NCBI GenBank assembly: GCA_023441055.1
Contig: JAEZQY010000060.1
Location: forward strand, 1-63,544
Source of the DNA: Bacillota bacterium
Lineage (GTDB): Bacteria; Bacillota; Bacilli; Paenibacillales; UBA4045
DNA length: 63,544 nt
Direction of reading: 5' to 3'
The translations under genes were made by a program, and so were the position numbers. Under the pieces are notes generated by a model, which worked only from the letters and a program-made list of their open reading frames with translations, searched no databases and had not been told where the DNA came from. This document shows positions 1-7,849 of the stretch, piece after piece. Position 1 is the first letter of the stretch; every line of letters starts with the position of its first letter.

Positions 1-98
1 CAAACACTTTCCGAAGAAAGTGTAAGACTTCGTACGACTTGCATGTATTAGGCACGCCGCCAGCGTTCGTCCTGAGCCAGGATCAAACTCTCCATAAA
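1..98 (-). rRNA. rrs: 16S ribosomal RNA, 5' end only
   Basis: Read on the minus strand, the segment begins with TTTATGGAGAGTTTGATCC and continues through CTGGCTCAGGACGAACGC, which is the universally conserved 5' end of bacterial 16S rRNA. It then runs into the V1 hairpin, and the gene leaves the window at position 1. The 5' boundary at about 98 is set by analogy with the mature Bacillus 16S. The operon lies downstream of bofA, as in Bacillus, where dnaX-recR-bofA precedes an rrn operon. Confidence 0.97.
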
Positions 99-311
99 AG
101 GGTCATTCGACTTCCGAGTTTGATCTCAGGAAGTCAAACTCTCCATAAAAGAAAAGCTGACTTGCTCATTACTTAGCTTGCGCTATCGATTCATTGCTGA
201 ATCGGTTGTTTGTTTACTCACTCGTTTGCAGTTTTCAAGGAACAAATGTCGTTGCTTATTGTCGCTTCTCATGAGCGCTTAGTATCAAGTGTCTCTCGAT
301 GGCGACCAGAA
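99..311 (-). promoter_or_regulatory. rrn leader with boxA-like element and hairpin mimic of the 16S start
   Basis: This is untranslated leader between the rrn promoters and 16S. It holds CCTTGAAAACTG (about 231-242), the sequence usually found in Bacillota rrn leaders beside the boxA antitermination region. An 18-base direct copy of the 16S 5' end (tcaaactctccataaaag on the plus strand) occurs at 134-151 as well as at 83-100. Between the copies lies an inverted repeat with arms GACTTCC and GGAAGTC. The leader therefore has two competing hairpins next to the RNase maturation site. Confidence 0.6.
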
Positions 312-312
312 C

Positions 313-381
313 AATATATCATATTCGACTAGTTGGATGCAAGCTTTATTTCGAAAATAATGTTCTGACAATTTCCGTCAA
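313..381 (-). promoter_or_regulatory. Tandem sigma-A promoters of the rrn operon
   Basis: Two candidate promoters read toward 16S. The distal one has -35 TTGACG (376-381) and -10 TATTTT (354-359) with a 16-base spacer. The proximal one has -35 TTGCAT (337-342) and -10 TATATT (313-318) with an 18-base spacer. Tandem promoters are usual for rrn operons. The exact hexamers are chosen by eye, and neighbouring AT-rich alternatives exist. Confidence 0.5.
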
Positions 382-479
382 TCAGCTTGTCTCACAACAG
401 TGACAATCGCTAATTTATCATGGACCGCATATCAGAGTCAAGCTTTTTTCGAGTTGTATTTTTATCCATTGTCAGGATT

Positions 480-743
480 CTACATTAAAGTCAATTTGAC
501 TGTTGCGATAAGACCGAGTCCAGGCAGCCCCAGAATGGCAATTACAGCTACAGTTACAGCGTTTATCGGAATGTAGAACTCACCCAGGAGGCCCATACCA
601 TTAATCAGGAATAACAGAATGGCCGCCACAATTAGCTGCAGCAACCCATAGCTGAACCATCGGATGTCCAGCTTCACACGCGTCAGCAGGAGTGTCAATG
701 CACTTATACTAATCAGGAATACGACCCACCACACTACTTCCAT
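480..743 (-). CDS. bofA: BofA-family pro-sigma-K processing inhibitor
   Basis: An 87-residue membrane protein with about two to three hydrophobic helices (residues 4-20, 31-48 and 58-80). Its C-terminal half carries the INAVTVAVIAILGLPGL stretch typical of BofA. In Bacillus, BofA sits in the outer forespore membrane and holds the SpoIVFB protease inactive until the forespore signals, so it times sigma-K activation. The position directly after yaaL (10-bp overlap) and before an rrn operon is the same as in Bacillus subtilis. The stop codon is TAG. The SD is weak (CAGGTG), and translation may be coupled to yaaL. Confidence 0.88.
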   Translation of the reverse strand: MEVVWWVVFLISISALTLLLTRVKLDIRWFSYGLLQLIVAAILLFLINGMGLLGEFYIPINAVTVAVIAILGLPGLGLIATVKLTLM

Positions 744-979
744 TCGCCGTGCACCTGCCCTGCCGCCTTCGCTCTGCGAATTAACATGTCATAGCGCTTC
801 TCGGCAGCCTCCAGCATATAGATCGCGTAATCAATCTCGTCATGCTCGACTGCGAACTCGAATCTGCGCTGCGCCTGCAACCAGATCCCATGCGCATTCC
901 AGATCTCTTCCGCTAGACGATCCGCCTCAATCTGTTCGGCATGCACAGCCGTATGACTCGTCCACCATCTCCACCACAT
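734..979 (-). CDS. yaaL: YaaL family protein (DUF2508)
   Basis: A small soluble protein of about 81 residues, Glu- and Ala-rich and probably helical. The order recR-yaaL-bofA identifies it. The upstream in-frame GTG at 994 would add five residues, but the ATG at 979 follows the G-rich SD GGGTGGG and is preferred. The N-terminus is unusually rich in tryptophan (MWWRWW). The function of the family is unknown, though its place beside bofA suggests a sporulation link. The 3' end overlaps bofA by 10 bp, so the two are probably translated together. Confidence 0.75.
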   Translation of the reverse strand: MWWRWWTSHTAVHAEQIEADRLAEEIWNAHGIWLQAQRRFEFAVEHDEIDYAIYMLEAAEKRYDMLIRRAKAAGQVHGEWK

Positions 980-994
980 GAACCCACCCCACAC

Positions 995-1162
995 CTATAG
1001 CAGCTTTTCACTATGTATATGCGTGTGTTCATCGGTTTAGAAGTACATTGTCGCCGTTACCAGATGAAAACTTATAAAGTCTTATATAATAAATAAAACC
1101 AGTTCACTCGCCCATTGCCCTGTCCGCTCTCGCCGCAGGTCCAATGTTCAAGTCAACTGGCT
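995..1162. other. recR-yaaL intergenic region with AT-rich motif
   Basis: A non-coding gap of 168 bases. It contains an AT-rich segment at 1063-1094 (core GAAAACTTATAAAGTC, then TTATATAAT) that is nearly repeated at 35674-35705. The core includes the palindrome ACTTATAAAGT. No convincing promoter toward yaaL was identified. The segment could serve as one on either strand. Confidence 0.4.
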
Positions 1163-1759
1163 CTACATCTCTCTTCGCCCTTCAAGCGCCTTGGAGAGCG
1201 TAACCTCGTCTGCATACTCCAGGTCGCCGCCTACAGGCAGACCATGGGCGATACGCGTCACCTTCAGCCCGAAGTTCCGCACAAGCCGGGAGAGATACAT
1301 AGCGGTAGCCTCCCCCTCAATGTTCGGATTCGTAGCTAGAATCATCTCCTGCACCTGCTCGTCTCCGAGCCGCTTGAGCAGCTCAGCTATCCGGAGCTCA
1401 TCAGGCCCGATCCCCTCCATAGGTGAGATCGCGCCATGCAGCACATGGTAGTACCCGCTAAATTCCTTCGTGCGCTCCATCGCGACCACATCCTTGGGCT
1501 CCTGGACGACACAGATCAAGGAGGCATCACGCGACTTGTCCTGACAGATGCGACAGGGATCAGTATCCGTGATATTAAAGCAGACGGAGCAATAATGCAG
1601 ATTGCGCTTCACGTTCACTAATGCCTTCGCGAAATCCATGACATTCTCTTCCTTCATACGCAGCACATGGAAGGCGAGACGTCCAGCCGTCTTAGGGCCG
1701 ATACCCGGTAAGCGGGAGAAGGATTCAATCAGCTTGGCTATCGGCTCCGGATAATGCAT
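1163..1759 (-). CDS. recR: Recombination mediator protein RecR
   Basis: 198 residues, the full usual length. RecR works with RecF and RecO to load RecA on gapped DNA. The N-terminal helix-hairpin-helix contains LPGIGPKTAGRLAFH (residues 17-31). The four-cysteine zinc finger uses Cys57, Cys60, Cys69 and Cys72. A Toprim domain follows (VVQEPKDVVAME). The start codon lies three bases after the ebfC stop with no strong SD, which points to translational coupling. The order dnaX-ebfC-recR is conserved across bacteria. Confidence 0.98.
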   Translation of the reverse strand: MHYPEPIAKLIESFSRLPGIGPKTAGRLAFHVLRMKEENVMDFAKALVNVKRNLHYCSVCFNITDTDPCRICQDKSRDASLICVVQEPKDVVAMERTKEFSGYYHVLHGAISPMEGIGPDELRIAELLKRLGDEQVQEMILATNPNIEGEATAMYLSRLVRNFGLKVTRIAHGLPVGGDLEYADEVTLSKALEGRREM

Positions 1760-1762
1760 GAT

Positions 1763-2074
1763 CTAGAATAAGCCGGGGATCTTCATCCCGCCGGTGAACT
1801 TGCCCATATTCTGATTCGCAACTTCCTCCGCCTTCGTGAGTGCATCATTCACTGCTGCGACAACAAGATCCTCCAGCATCTCTACATCATCAGGATCGAC
1901 CGCTTCTGGCTTGATCTTAACGGACATCAGCTTCTTATGACCATTTACGATCGCGTTAACAACACCGCCGCCGGCGCTGCCCTCGAATTCCTGTGTACCC
2001 AGCTCCTCTTGCGCCTTGAGCATCTGCTCTTGCATCTTCTTAACTTGCTTCATCATTTGGTTCATATTATTCAT
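1763..2074 (-). CDS. ebfC: YbaB/EbfC family nucleoid-associated protein
   Basis: 103 residues beginning MNNMNQMMKQVKKMQEQM, the Met/Gln-rich amphipathic helix of the YbaB/EbfC family. A central beta region includes GGGVVNAIVNGHKKL. Family members are dimers that bind DNA without strong sequence specificity and are almost always encoded between dnaX and recR. The SD AGGAGG lies 9 bases before the ATG. It is probably transcribed with dnaX and recR. The B. subtilis name is yaaK. Confidence 0.96.
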   Translation of the reverse strand: MNNMNQMMKQVKKMQEQMLKAQEELGTQEFEGSAGGGVVNAIVNGHKKLMSVKIKPEAVDPDDVEMLEDLVVAAVNDALTKAEEVANQNMGKFTGGMKIPGLF

Positions 2075-2093
2075 AATCGTTCGCCTCCTAAGA

Positions 2094-3890
2094 TTAATCC
2101 TCTTTAATAACTACCATATCCTTACCGAAGAAATCAATGGCTTCATTGATCCATTCTTCCTTGCGTCTGCCCTCCGGCTCATCCTCCTGCAGCAGCTCGA
2201 GCGGTTCAGGCTGCGCTTGGCCACCGTCGCCGCCAGTGGCAGCGGCGACCGCATCCGACCACTCCTTCAGCATCGTTGTGCGGAGCGCAACCTCATGTCC
2301 GAGCACTTCCTTCATCACCTGTTCAATCACTAACCGATTGTCAGGCTTCTCCGTCGTCTCCCGGTGAATGGAATTCTTGAAGGCGATAAGCACCGCGTCC
2401 TCGGTCGCCGATACGAACTCCCCATTAACTAGCCATGCATTAAGCGAGATATTGCGAGCCTTAACGGTAGACAGCACATTCGCCCACTTCGTACGAAGCT
2501 GATGGAAGAGTGGTGAATCCTGCTGCTTCACGAAACCATCAAGCACCACCTTACTTCGGAGTCCGCCCCCTGAAGCTGCGGCAGAACCGGCGCGCAGAGC
2601 GCTGGATGTCCCACGCGCGCTCGACCTGCCTCCCGCGCCCCCTGCAGCTGCTCCTGACGCGGCAGCGGCTCCAGCTGCGGCAAGCTTAGCCTCCAGCTCA
2701 GCCACTCGGCGTTCCAGCCGCTCAAGCTCGGCCCCGCCTGCGACGACACCAGGCGCCTGATTCGCCACAGGCTGCACTGTGCCAGCCGATGGTTCCGCTA
2801 GTTGATTAGGCTCCTCATTCAGCCGCGTACATAGCTGCATCAGCGCTACCTCGAACATAGTTCCAGGATGCGCGGCGAACTTCACTTCGCCGGCAGCATG
2901 ATTGAGCAGCTCTACCGCGAGGAACAGCTGATCCTTCCGATACGACTCCGCAATGCGCTGCAGACCGGGATCAACCTCCTGATCGGATCCGCCGGGCAGC
3001 AGCTTCGCCATCAACACATCTCTATAATAATAGATGAAGTTCTCCAAGCACTTCTCTGCACTCTTGCCCTCGTACATCAATCGCTCGACGATCTCCAGCA
3101 CTTGTCCGAGATCATGGTTCACCACTGCGTCAGCCAGTTGCTCGAATTGCTCCGAGGCCACGCTGCCTGTGATCGCTACCACATCCTCGTAAGTGATCGT
3201 GTTGCCGATGAAGGCGATAATCTGATCGAGCAGACTGAGCGCGTCGCGCATGCCGCCATCGGACAGCTTGGCGATCTGCTTCAGCGCCCGCTCCTCCGCC
3301 TCAATGCCTTCAGCCGTACAGATCTGCCGCAACCGATCCAGCTGTGCCTCAATCGAGATCCGTCTGAAGTCATAGCGCTGACAGCGAGAGATTATCGTCA
3401 CCGGCAGCTTATGCGGCTCAGTCGTAGCCAGGATGAAGATCACGTGAGCAGGTGGTTCCTCGAGCGTCTTGAGCAGCGCATTGAATGCGCCTATAGTCAG
3501 CATATGCACTTCATCGATGATGTACACCTTGTACCGAACCTCGGTCGGCGCGTACTTCACCTTGTCGCGTATATCACGAATTTCGTCCACACCATTATTG
3601 GACGCCGCATCCAATTCAATGACGTCCATCACCGAGCCTTCGGCGATTCGCCTACAAGCCTCGCATTCATTGCAGGGCTCCGGCGCAGGCCCATTCAAGC
3701 AATTCACCGCCTTAGCCAGCAGCTTCGCCGCACTCGTCTTCCCCGTCCCGCGCGGACCATTGAAGAGATAAGCATGGGTGAATCGCCCTTCGGCGAGTGA
3801 ATTTCTCAACGTCTGTATAATGTGTTCCTGACCGACGACATCCGAGAATCGCTTCGGTCGCCAGGAACGATATAACGCAATATGACTCAT
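2094..3890 (-). CDS. dnaX: DNA polymerase III subunit gamma/tau
   Basis: 598 residues. It is the clamp-loader ATPase that ties the replisome together. Walker A is GPRGTGKTSAAKLL (about 45-58). A zinc module follows with Cys64, Cys73, Cys76 and Cys79. The DExx motif is IIDEVHML and sensor 1 lies near ILATTEPHKLP. The C-terminal third is low-complexity Ala/Gly followed by a tau-type domain. SD GGGGAG lies 5 bases before the ATG. I saw no A-rich slippery site of the E. coli dnaX kind, so a separate gamma product is not predicted. Confidence 0.98.
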   Translation of the reverse strand: MSHIALYRSWRPKRFSDVVGQEHIIQTLRNSLAEGRFTHAYLFNGPRGTGKTSAAKLLAKAVNCLNGPAPEPCNECEACRRIAEGSVMDVIELDAASNNGVDEIRDIRDKVKYAPTEVRYKVYIIDEVHMLTIGAFNALLKTLEEPPAHVIFILATTEPHKLPVTIISRCQRYDFRRISIEAQLDRLRQICTAEGIEAEERALKQIAKLSDGGMRDALSLLDQIIAFIGNTITYEDVVAITGSVASEQFEQLADAVVNHDLGQVLEIVERLMYEGKSAEKCLENFIYYYRDVLMAKLLPGGSDQEVDPGLQRIAESYRKDQLFLAVELLNHAAGEVKFAAHPGTMFEVALMQLCTRLNEEPNQLAEPSAGTVQPVANQAPGVVAGGAELERLERRVAELEAKLAAAGAAAASGAAAGGAGGRSSARGTSSALRAGSAAASGGGLRSKVVLDGFVKQQDSPLFHQLRTKWANVLSTVKARNISLNAWLVNGEFVSATEDAVLIAFKNSIHRETTEKPDNRLVIEQVMKEVLGHEVALRTTMLKEWSDAVAAATGGDGGQAQPEPLELLQEDEPEGRRKEEWINEAIDFFGKDMVVIKED

Positions 3891-3930
3891 GGGCTCTCCC
3901 CGTCATCTAGAGTTATTTTGGAACGTATCT

Positions 3931-3936
3931 ATTATA
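3931..3936 (-). promoter_or_regulatory. Probable -10 element of the dnaX operon promoter
   Basis: On the minus strand a perfect TATAAT sits about 40 bases before the dnaX start, inside ATATAGTATAATAG. No good -35 hexamer is found 16-18 bases upstream, so the promoter may be weak or activated. It would drive dnaX-ebfC-recR. Confidence 0.4.
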
Positions 3937-3979
3937 CTATATCCCGCTAAGGTTGACGAGCAACCCCGCTTCTCCGCGT

Positions 3980-4027
3980 CAAAATAAACAAAAAGCGCCG
4001 ATACCGATCACTGGATCGTCCCGCGCT
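3980..4027 (-). terminator. Terminator after the SRP RNA
   Basis: On the minus strand an imperfect hairpin (outer arms AGCGC and GCGCT at 4023-4027 and 3994-3998, inner arms CGATC and GATCG around an ACTG-type loop) is followed by a T-rich tract TTTTTGTTTATTTT. The form and position fit factor-independent termination of the SRP RNA transcript. Confidence 0.75.
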
Positions 4028-4046
4028 TCAACTGATTTATGAGATT

Positions 4047-4314
4047 AACCGTGCACCTGTTATCGATAATCGCGACCCGAGCGTATCCTCGTCGACAGCT
4101 CAGACTGGGCAATCCTCCGGCACATGGAACATCACGCTTACGGCTGCTCCCTTCCGGACCTGACCGGGTTCACATGCATCCATTGCGGAGGACCCAATCC
4201 TCAACACTACGTGCGAAGACCGGCCTCACATCGACGAAACCTCCAACAGGAATTCAACCCCGCTATAGCGGATTGCGGGCTACAGGACACCGCTACCTTC
4301 CCGTCTAGCACGGC
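4047..4314 (-). ncRNA. ffs: Signal recognition particle RNA, large Bacillus type
   Basis: On the minus strand the conserved domain IV loop reads GGTCAGGTCCGGAAGGGAGC, framed by matching arms TCCTCCGCAATGG and its partner near GCCGGAGGA. The 5' end CCGTGC (4308-4313) pairs with GCACGG (4049-4054), which closes the long helix and sets a length of about 268 nt. This is the large form with an Alu domain found in Bacillus and relatives. It pairs with Ffh to deliver membrane and secreted proteins. End points may be off by a few bases. Confidence 0.95.
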
Positions 4315-4321
4315 AAAGATA

Positions 4322-4350
4322 AGTATAATCGAATCATTTTTAAATAGCAA
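4322..4350 (-). promoter_or_regulatory. Sigma-A promoter of the SRP RNA
   Basis: On the minus strand -35 TTGCTA (4345-4350) and -10 TATACT (4322-4327) are separated by exactly 17 bases. The predicted start at about 4315 matches the folded 5' end of the RNA. Confidence 0.8.
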
Positions 4351-4371
4351 CCAGATGGCTGCAAGTCCCAG

Positions 4372-4779
4372 CTATTGCGACACAATTACGCGGACGTTGT
4401 AGCTGGGCAACGCGGCATTCAGGCGCTCCAGCGCGTCAGCCTGCAAGGCGGACAGCCCATAGGGCTCAAGCTCCTGCGCTGCGCGGATCCGTACAATCAC
4501 GGTTCCCCCTCGGTAGAAGATCTTGCTGCTAACAATGCCAGGAACCTTCTCCAGCGCCTGTTCGACAATCCTAGACGTATTGACATAGGTCCTGGAATGC
4601 GGACCTGTCAGCATCCCAGGATTAGCCGTGGAGAAGCCCATATATCCATCATCCGCGTATTGCTCCATGGTCGTCTTCTGATTCTCGGCTTCGCCGCACC
4701 CTGTCAGGCTCAGCAGAATCAGCATGCCGCACATAAGCCATCCCGCCCGGTTAACTACTCGGTTCATCCATGCAGCCAT
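4372..4779 (-). CDS. YhcN/YlaJ-like sporulation lipoprotein
   Basis: 135 residues. A signal sequence (residues 10-28) ends in the lipobox LTGC, so Cys28 is the likely lipidated residue and the protein is anchored outside the membrane. The mature part has the pattern of the YhcN/YlaJ spore lipoprotein family: a short acidic linker, then a domain with IVEQALEKVPGIVSSKIFYRG and VIVRI, of the kind seen in spore-membrane lipoproteins. SD GGAGG is 10 bases before the ATG. A forespore-type promoter directly upstream supports a sporulation role. The exact function is unknown. Confidence 0.7.
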   Translation of the reverse strand: MAAWMNRVVNRAGWLMCGMLILLSLTGCGEAENQKTTMEQYADDGYMGFSTANPGMLTGPHSRTYVNTSRIVEQALEKVPGIVSSKIFYRGGTVIVRIRAAQELEPYGLSALQADALERLNAALPSYNVRVIVSQ

Positions 4780-4803
4780 AATAAAAACACCTCCGTATGA
4801 TCA

Positions 4804-4833
4804 TAGGATGACCAACTGAGGCGTTCATATTCT
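4804..4833 (-). promoter_or_regulatory. Forespore sigma-G/F-like promoter of the lipoprotein gene
   Basis: On the minus strand AGAATA (4828-4833) and CATCCTA (4804-4810) are separated by 17 bases, close to the sigma-G pattern of GAATA then CATACTA. The predicted start is about 25 bases before the lipoprotein start codon. The -35 element overlaps the rpmE stop codon. Confidence 0.5.
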
Positions 4834-5030
4834 TAGATCCCGTATTTCTTCTTGAACTTATCGACACGACCGCCCGCATCAATAAACTTCTGCTTGCCTG
4901 TGAAGAACGGATGGCAGCTCGAACAAATTTCCACGCGGAGATTTGGTTTAATGGAGCCCGTTTCGAACACGTTGCCGCAAGCGCAAGTTACGGTCGTCAA
5001 TTGATAATTCGGATGAATATCTGCTTTCAT
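4833..5030 (-). CDS. rpmE: 50S ribosomal protein L31, zinc-binding form
   Basis: 65 residues from the ATG at 5030. The GTG one codon earlier is less likely, since SD GAGG lies about 10 bases before the ATG. Four cysteines (CACG and CSSC motifs near residues 16-18 and 37-40) mark the zinc-binding type A L31. It ends in FKKKYGI as in Bacillus L31. It is encoded just downstream of rho, the B. subtilis order. Confidence 0.96.
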   Translation of the reverse strand: MKADIHPNYQLTTVTCACGNVFETGSIKPNLRVEICSSCHPFFTGKQKFIDAGGRVDKFKKKYGI

Positions 5031-5136
5031 CACTCATTCACCTCTTTCCGCCCTGGCTCTGTACGTCGAACCAGAGTTATATGGACACAGAACGCATTAT
5101 AGCACGCGAATCAAATAAATTGCAATAACGGATTTC

Positions 5137-6453
5137 CTATGAAACCGGCGGCTTAACCGATGGCCTTACCGTCTTCCTCACCGTTGATCCAACATCCTTG
5201 CCGCTGTTGTCCTTCACGGTCAGTCCAGCCAGGAATTCTTCATTGGATTTGGTTTCCTTAAGCTTCTTAATGAAGTTCTCCACAAAGTCATGCGCATCCG
5301 TCATATTCTTGCGGATCATCCACACCTTCTCGAGCTGCTCCTTGGGCATTAGCGCTTCTTCTCTGCGCGTGCCTGAGCGGCGGATATCGATCGCTGGGAA
5401 TATGCGGCGCTCCGACAGCTTCCGATCCAGATGCAGCTCCATGTTGCCGGTTCCCTTGAACTCCTCATAGATCACATCGTCCATCCGCGACCCCGTCTCG
5501 ATCAACGCGGTCGCTAGAATCGTCAGACTGCCGCCCTCCTCCACATTCCGGGCCGAGCCGAAGAACCGCTTGGGCCGATGGAAGGAAGCAGGGTCGATAC
5601 CCCCGGACAACGTCCGTCCAGAAGATGGGACGACCAGATTATAAGCCCGCGCCAGACGCGTCAAGCTGTCGAGTAGAATGACAACATCCTTCTTGTGCTC
5701 GACAAGTCGCAGCGCCCGCTCCAGCACCAGCTCCGCAACCTTGATGTGATTCTCCGGCAGCTCATCGAAGGTGGAGGCGACAACCTCGCCCTTCACGGAA
5801 CGCGACATGTCCGTGACTTCCTCAGGACGCTCATCGATCAAGAGTACGAATAATTCAATATCCGGTCGATTGGTTGAGATGCTGTTCGCGATTTCCTTGA
5901 GCAGCAATGTCTTACCCGCCTTGGGCTGAGCCACGATTAAACCGCGCTGGCCTAATCCCACCGGCACTAACAGATCCATGATACGTGTCGAGATTGCATT
6001 AGGGGTAGTCTCCAGGACAAGTTGTTCCTGCGGGTAGAGAGGGGTAAGTGCTGGGAAGTGAAGCCGTTCTGCGGCTTGCTGTGGGCTCTCACCATTGACC
6101 GCTTCCACTTGCAGCAGGCCGAAGTATCGTTCATTCTCCTTGGGCGCTCGGCACTTGCCGGATACGAGATCACCTGTGCGGAGATCAAACTTACGAATTT
6201 GCGAGGCCGATATATAGATATCTTCTGTACTTGGCAAATAATTAATAGGCCGCAGGAATCCGAATCCTTCATGTAGAACCTCGAGCACACCCTCCATGAA
6301 TAGCAGGCCGCCTCGTTCGGCTTGCGCTCGCAGGATCGCGAATATTAATTCCTTCTTCTTCATCTGTCCATAGGCTTGAATCTGATAATTCTTAGCCATC
6401 TTGTACAATTCCGTCAATTTCAACTCTTCTAATTGCGCTAATACAAAATCCAA
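5137..6453 (-). CDS. rho: Transcription termination factor Rho
   Basis: 438 residues. It is a hexameric RNA-dependent ATPase that ends transcription. The order is an N-terminal helical domain (1-50), an OB fold with GFGFLRP (63-69), Walker A AQPKAGKT (175-182), Walker B VVILLDS, and the R-loop region RTLSGGID. The start is TTG, preceded by SD AGGCGGTG at 8 bases. The long insertion seen in actinobacterial Rho is absent. Stop-to-stop spacing to murA is only about 20 bases, so rho may share the murA transcript. Confidence 0.97.
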   Translation of the reverse strand: MDFVLAQLEELKLTELYKMAKNYQIQAYGQMKKKELIFAILRAQAERGGLLFMEGVLEVLHEGFGFLRPINYLPSTEDIYISASQIRKFDLRTGDLVSGKCRAPKENERYFGLLQVEAVNGESPQQAAERLHFPALTPLYPQEQLVLETTPNAISTRIMDLLVPVGLGQRGLIVAQPKAGKTLLLKEIANSISTNRPDIELFVLLIDERPEEVTDMSRSVKGEVVASTFDELPENHIKVAELVLERALRLVEHKKDVVILLDSLTRLARAYNLVVPSSGRTLSGGIDPASFHRPKRFFGSARNVEEGGSLTILATALIETGSRMDDVIYEEFKGTGNMELHLDRKLSERRIFPAIDIRRSGTRREEALMPKEQLEKVWMIRKNMTDAHDFVENFIKKLKETKSNEEFLAGLTVKDNSGKDVGSTVRKTVRPSVKPPVS

Positions 6454-6476
6454 GTGAACTTCACCGCCTTTCCTAT

Positions 6477-7727
6477 TTAGCTCTCACGCCATACCTCGGC
6501 TCCGAGACTTCTTAGCTTTTCTACTAAATTATCATATCCGCGATCGATATATTCTAAACCCGTCAGCTCTGTAATCCCATCTTTCACCGTGAGCGCGGCG
6601 ATCACCAGCGCGGCGCCGGCTCGTAAATCCGCGGCGTGCACCTTGGCAGCGTGAAGCTCCGTGCCCTCGATCACAGCGGATCGACTTTCAAGCCGGATAT
6701 TAGCGCCCATACGGAGCAATTCGGGTACATGCTTGAATCGGTTGTTATAGACATAATCGGTTAATATGCTTGTACCTTCCGCTTGTGTAAGCAGACTGGT
6801 CATCGGCGATTGCAGATCGGTCGCGAAGCCCGGGTACACCAATGCCTTGACATCTACACTGGCATAGCGGGGTTGACCGACAACTCGGATGGATTCATCC
6901 ATCTCATAGACATGTACGCCCATCTCCTGCAGCTTAGCCGTGATAGCTTCCATATGCTTCGGGATAATATTATCGATGACGACATCACCGCGCGTGGCGG
7001 CAGCCGCAATCATATACGTACCTGCTTGTATGCGGTCGGGGATGATGGAGTGTCTGCAGCCATGCATCGTCTCGACACCTTCTATGCGGATCGTCTCCGT
7101 CCCAGCTCCCTTAATCTTCGCGCCCATTGCGCTGAGCAGGGTGGCCACGTCAATGATCTCTGGTTCCTTGGCTGCATTCTCGATTAAAGTAACACCGGTG
7201 GCTCTCGATGCAGCAAGCATAATATTAATGGTCGCGCCTACACTGACAACATCCAGATAGACGCGCGCTCCCCGCAATTCGCGGGCCCGAATACGAATTG
7301 CACCGAATTCATTAGTTACTTCGGCGCCCAGCGCCTCGAATCCCTTAATATGCTGATCGATTGGCCTAGGCTCGAAGTCGCAGCCTCCAGGAAGCCCGAT
7401 CACGGCCTCCTTAAATCTGCCGAGCATCGCACCCATGAGGTAGTAAGACGCGCGAAGCTTCTTCACATTCCCATTGGGCATTGCGCTGGGCATGAGGTGT
7501 GTCGGGTCAATATGCATCGTATCCCCCGACCATTCCACTGCTGCGCCCATATCCGTCAAGATTTCCTTGTAGATCGCCACATCGCTAAGCGCAGGCAGAT
7601 TCTCCAGAACCACCGGCCCTTCAGCGAGCAGAGCAGCTGGTATTAATGCGATCGCGCTATTCTTCGCGCCGCTGATTTGTACAGTTCCTTTGAGCGGGCG
7701 GCCTCCCGCAATATACAATTTATCCAT
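6477..7727 (-). CDS. murA: UDP-N-acetylglucosamine 1-carboxyvinyltransferase
   Basis: 416 residues. It transfers enolpyruvate from PEP to UDP-GlcNAc, the first committed step of peptidoglycan synthesis. The active-site loop LPGGCDFEPRP carries the catalytic Cys116, so fosfomycin sensitivity is expected. The N-terminal KNSA motif (Lys22, Asn23) is present. The ATG at 7727 follows SD GGAGGAG at 10 bases. An upstream extension of 20 codons is rejected because it runs into the fbaA terminator. By position it is the MurAB/MurZ paralogue of B. subtilis. Confidence 0.96.
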   Translation of the reverse strand: MDKLYIAGGRPLKGTVQISGAKNSAIALIPAALLAEGPVVLENLPALSDVAIYKEILTDMGAAVEWSGDTMHIDPTHLMPSAMPNGNVKKLRASYYLMGAMLGRFKEAVIGLPGGCDFEPRPIDQHIKGFEALGAEVTNEFGAIRIRARELRGARVYLDVVSVGATINIMLAASRATGVTLIENAAKEPEIIDVATLLSAMGAKIKGAGTETIRIEGVETMHGCRHSIIPDRIQAGTYMIAAAATRGDVVIDNIIPKHMEAITAKLQEMGVHVYEMDESIRVVGQPRYASVDVKALVYPGFATDLQSPMTSLLTQAEGTSILTDYVYNNRFKHVPELLRMGANIRLESRSAVIEGTELHAAKVHAADLRAGAALVIAALTVKDGITELTGLEYIDRGYDNLVEKLRSLGAEVWRES

Positions 7728-7786
7728 TCGTAAGAGGCTCCTCCAAGCATGCTGTAGCATAGAAGCGAAACAGGTCTTATCTATCA

Positions 7787-7834
7787 AATAGGGAAGTCAC
7801 TCAGGCCATAGCCGGTCCGGATGACTTCCCTATT
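7787..7834 (-). terminator. Terminator hairpin after fbaA
   Basis: An inverted repeat with 13-base arms AATAGGGAAGTCA (7787-7799) and TGACTTCCCTATT (7822-7834) lies between fbaA and murA. The following T-tract on the minus strand is short (ATTTGAT), so termination may be partial and allow some murA read-through. Confidence 0.7.
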
Positions 7835-7849
7835 ACAATCTGTCTTATC

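Noticed and set aside
2868..3800. 310-codon plus-strand frame opposite dnaX
   Set aside because: It is antisense to a strongly conserved gene and shows no family pattern. Similar antisense frames opposite narG, pyrG and nreB were rejected for the same reason.
2094..3890. Programmed frameshift in dnaX
   Set aside because: No A-rich slippery heptamer with a following stem was seen in the expected region.
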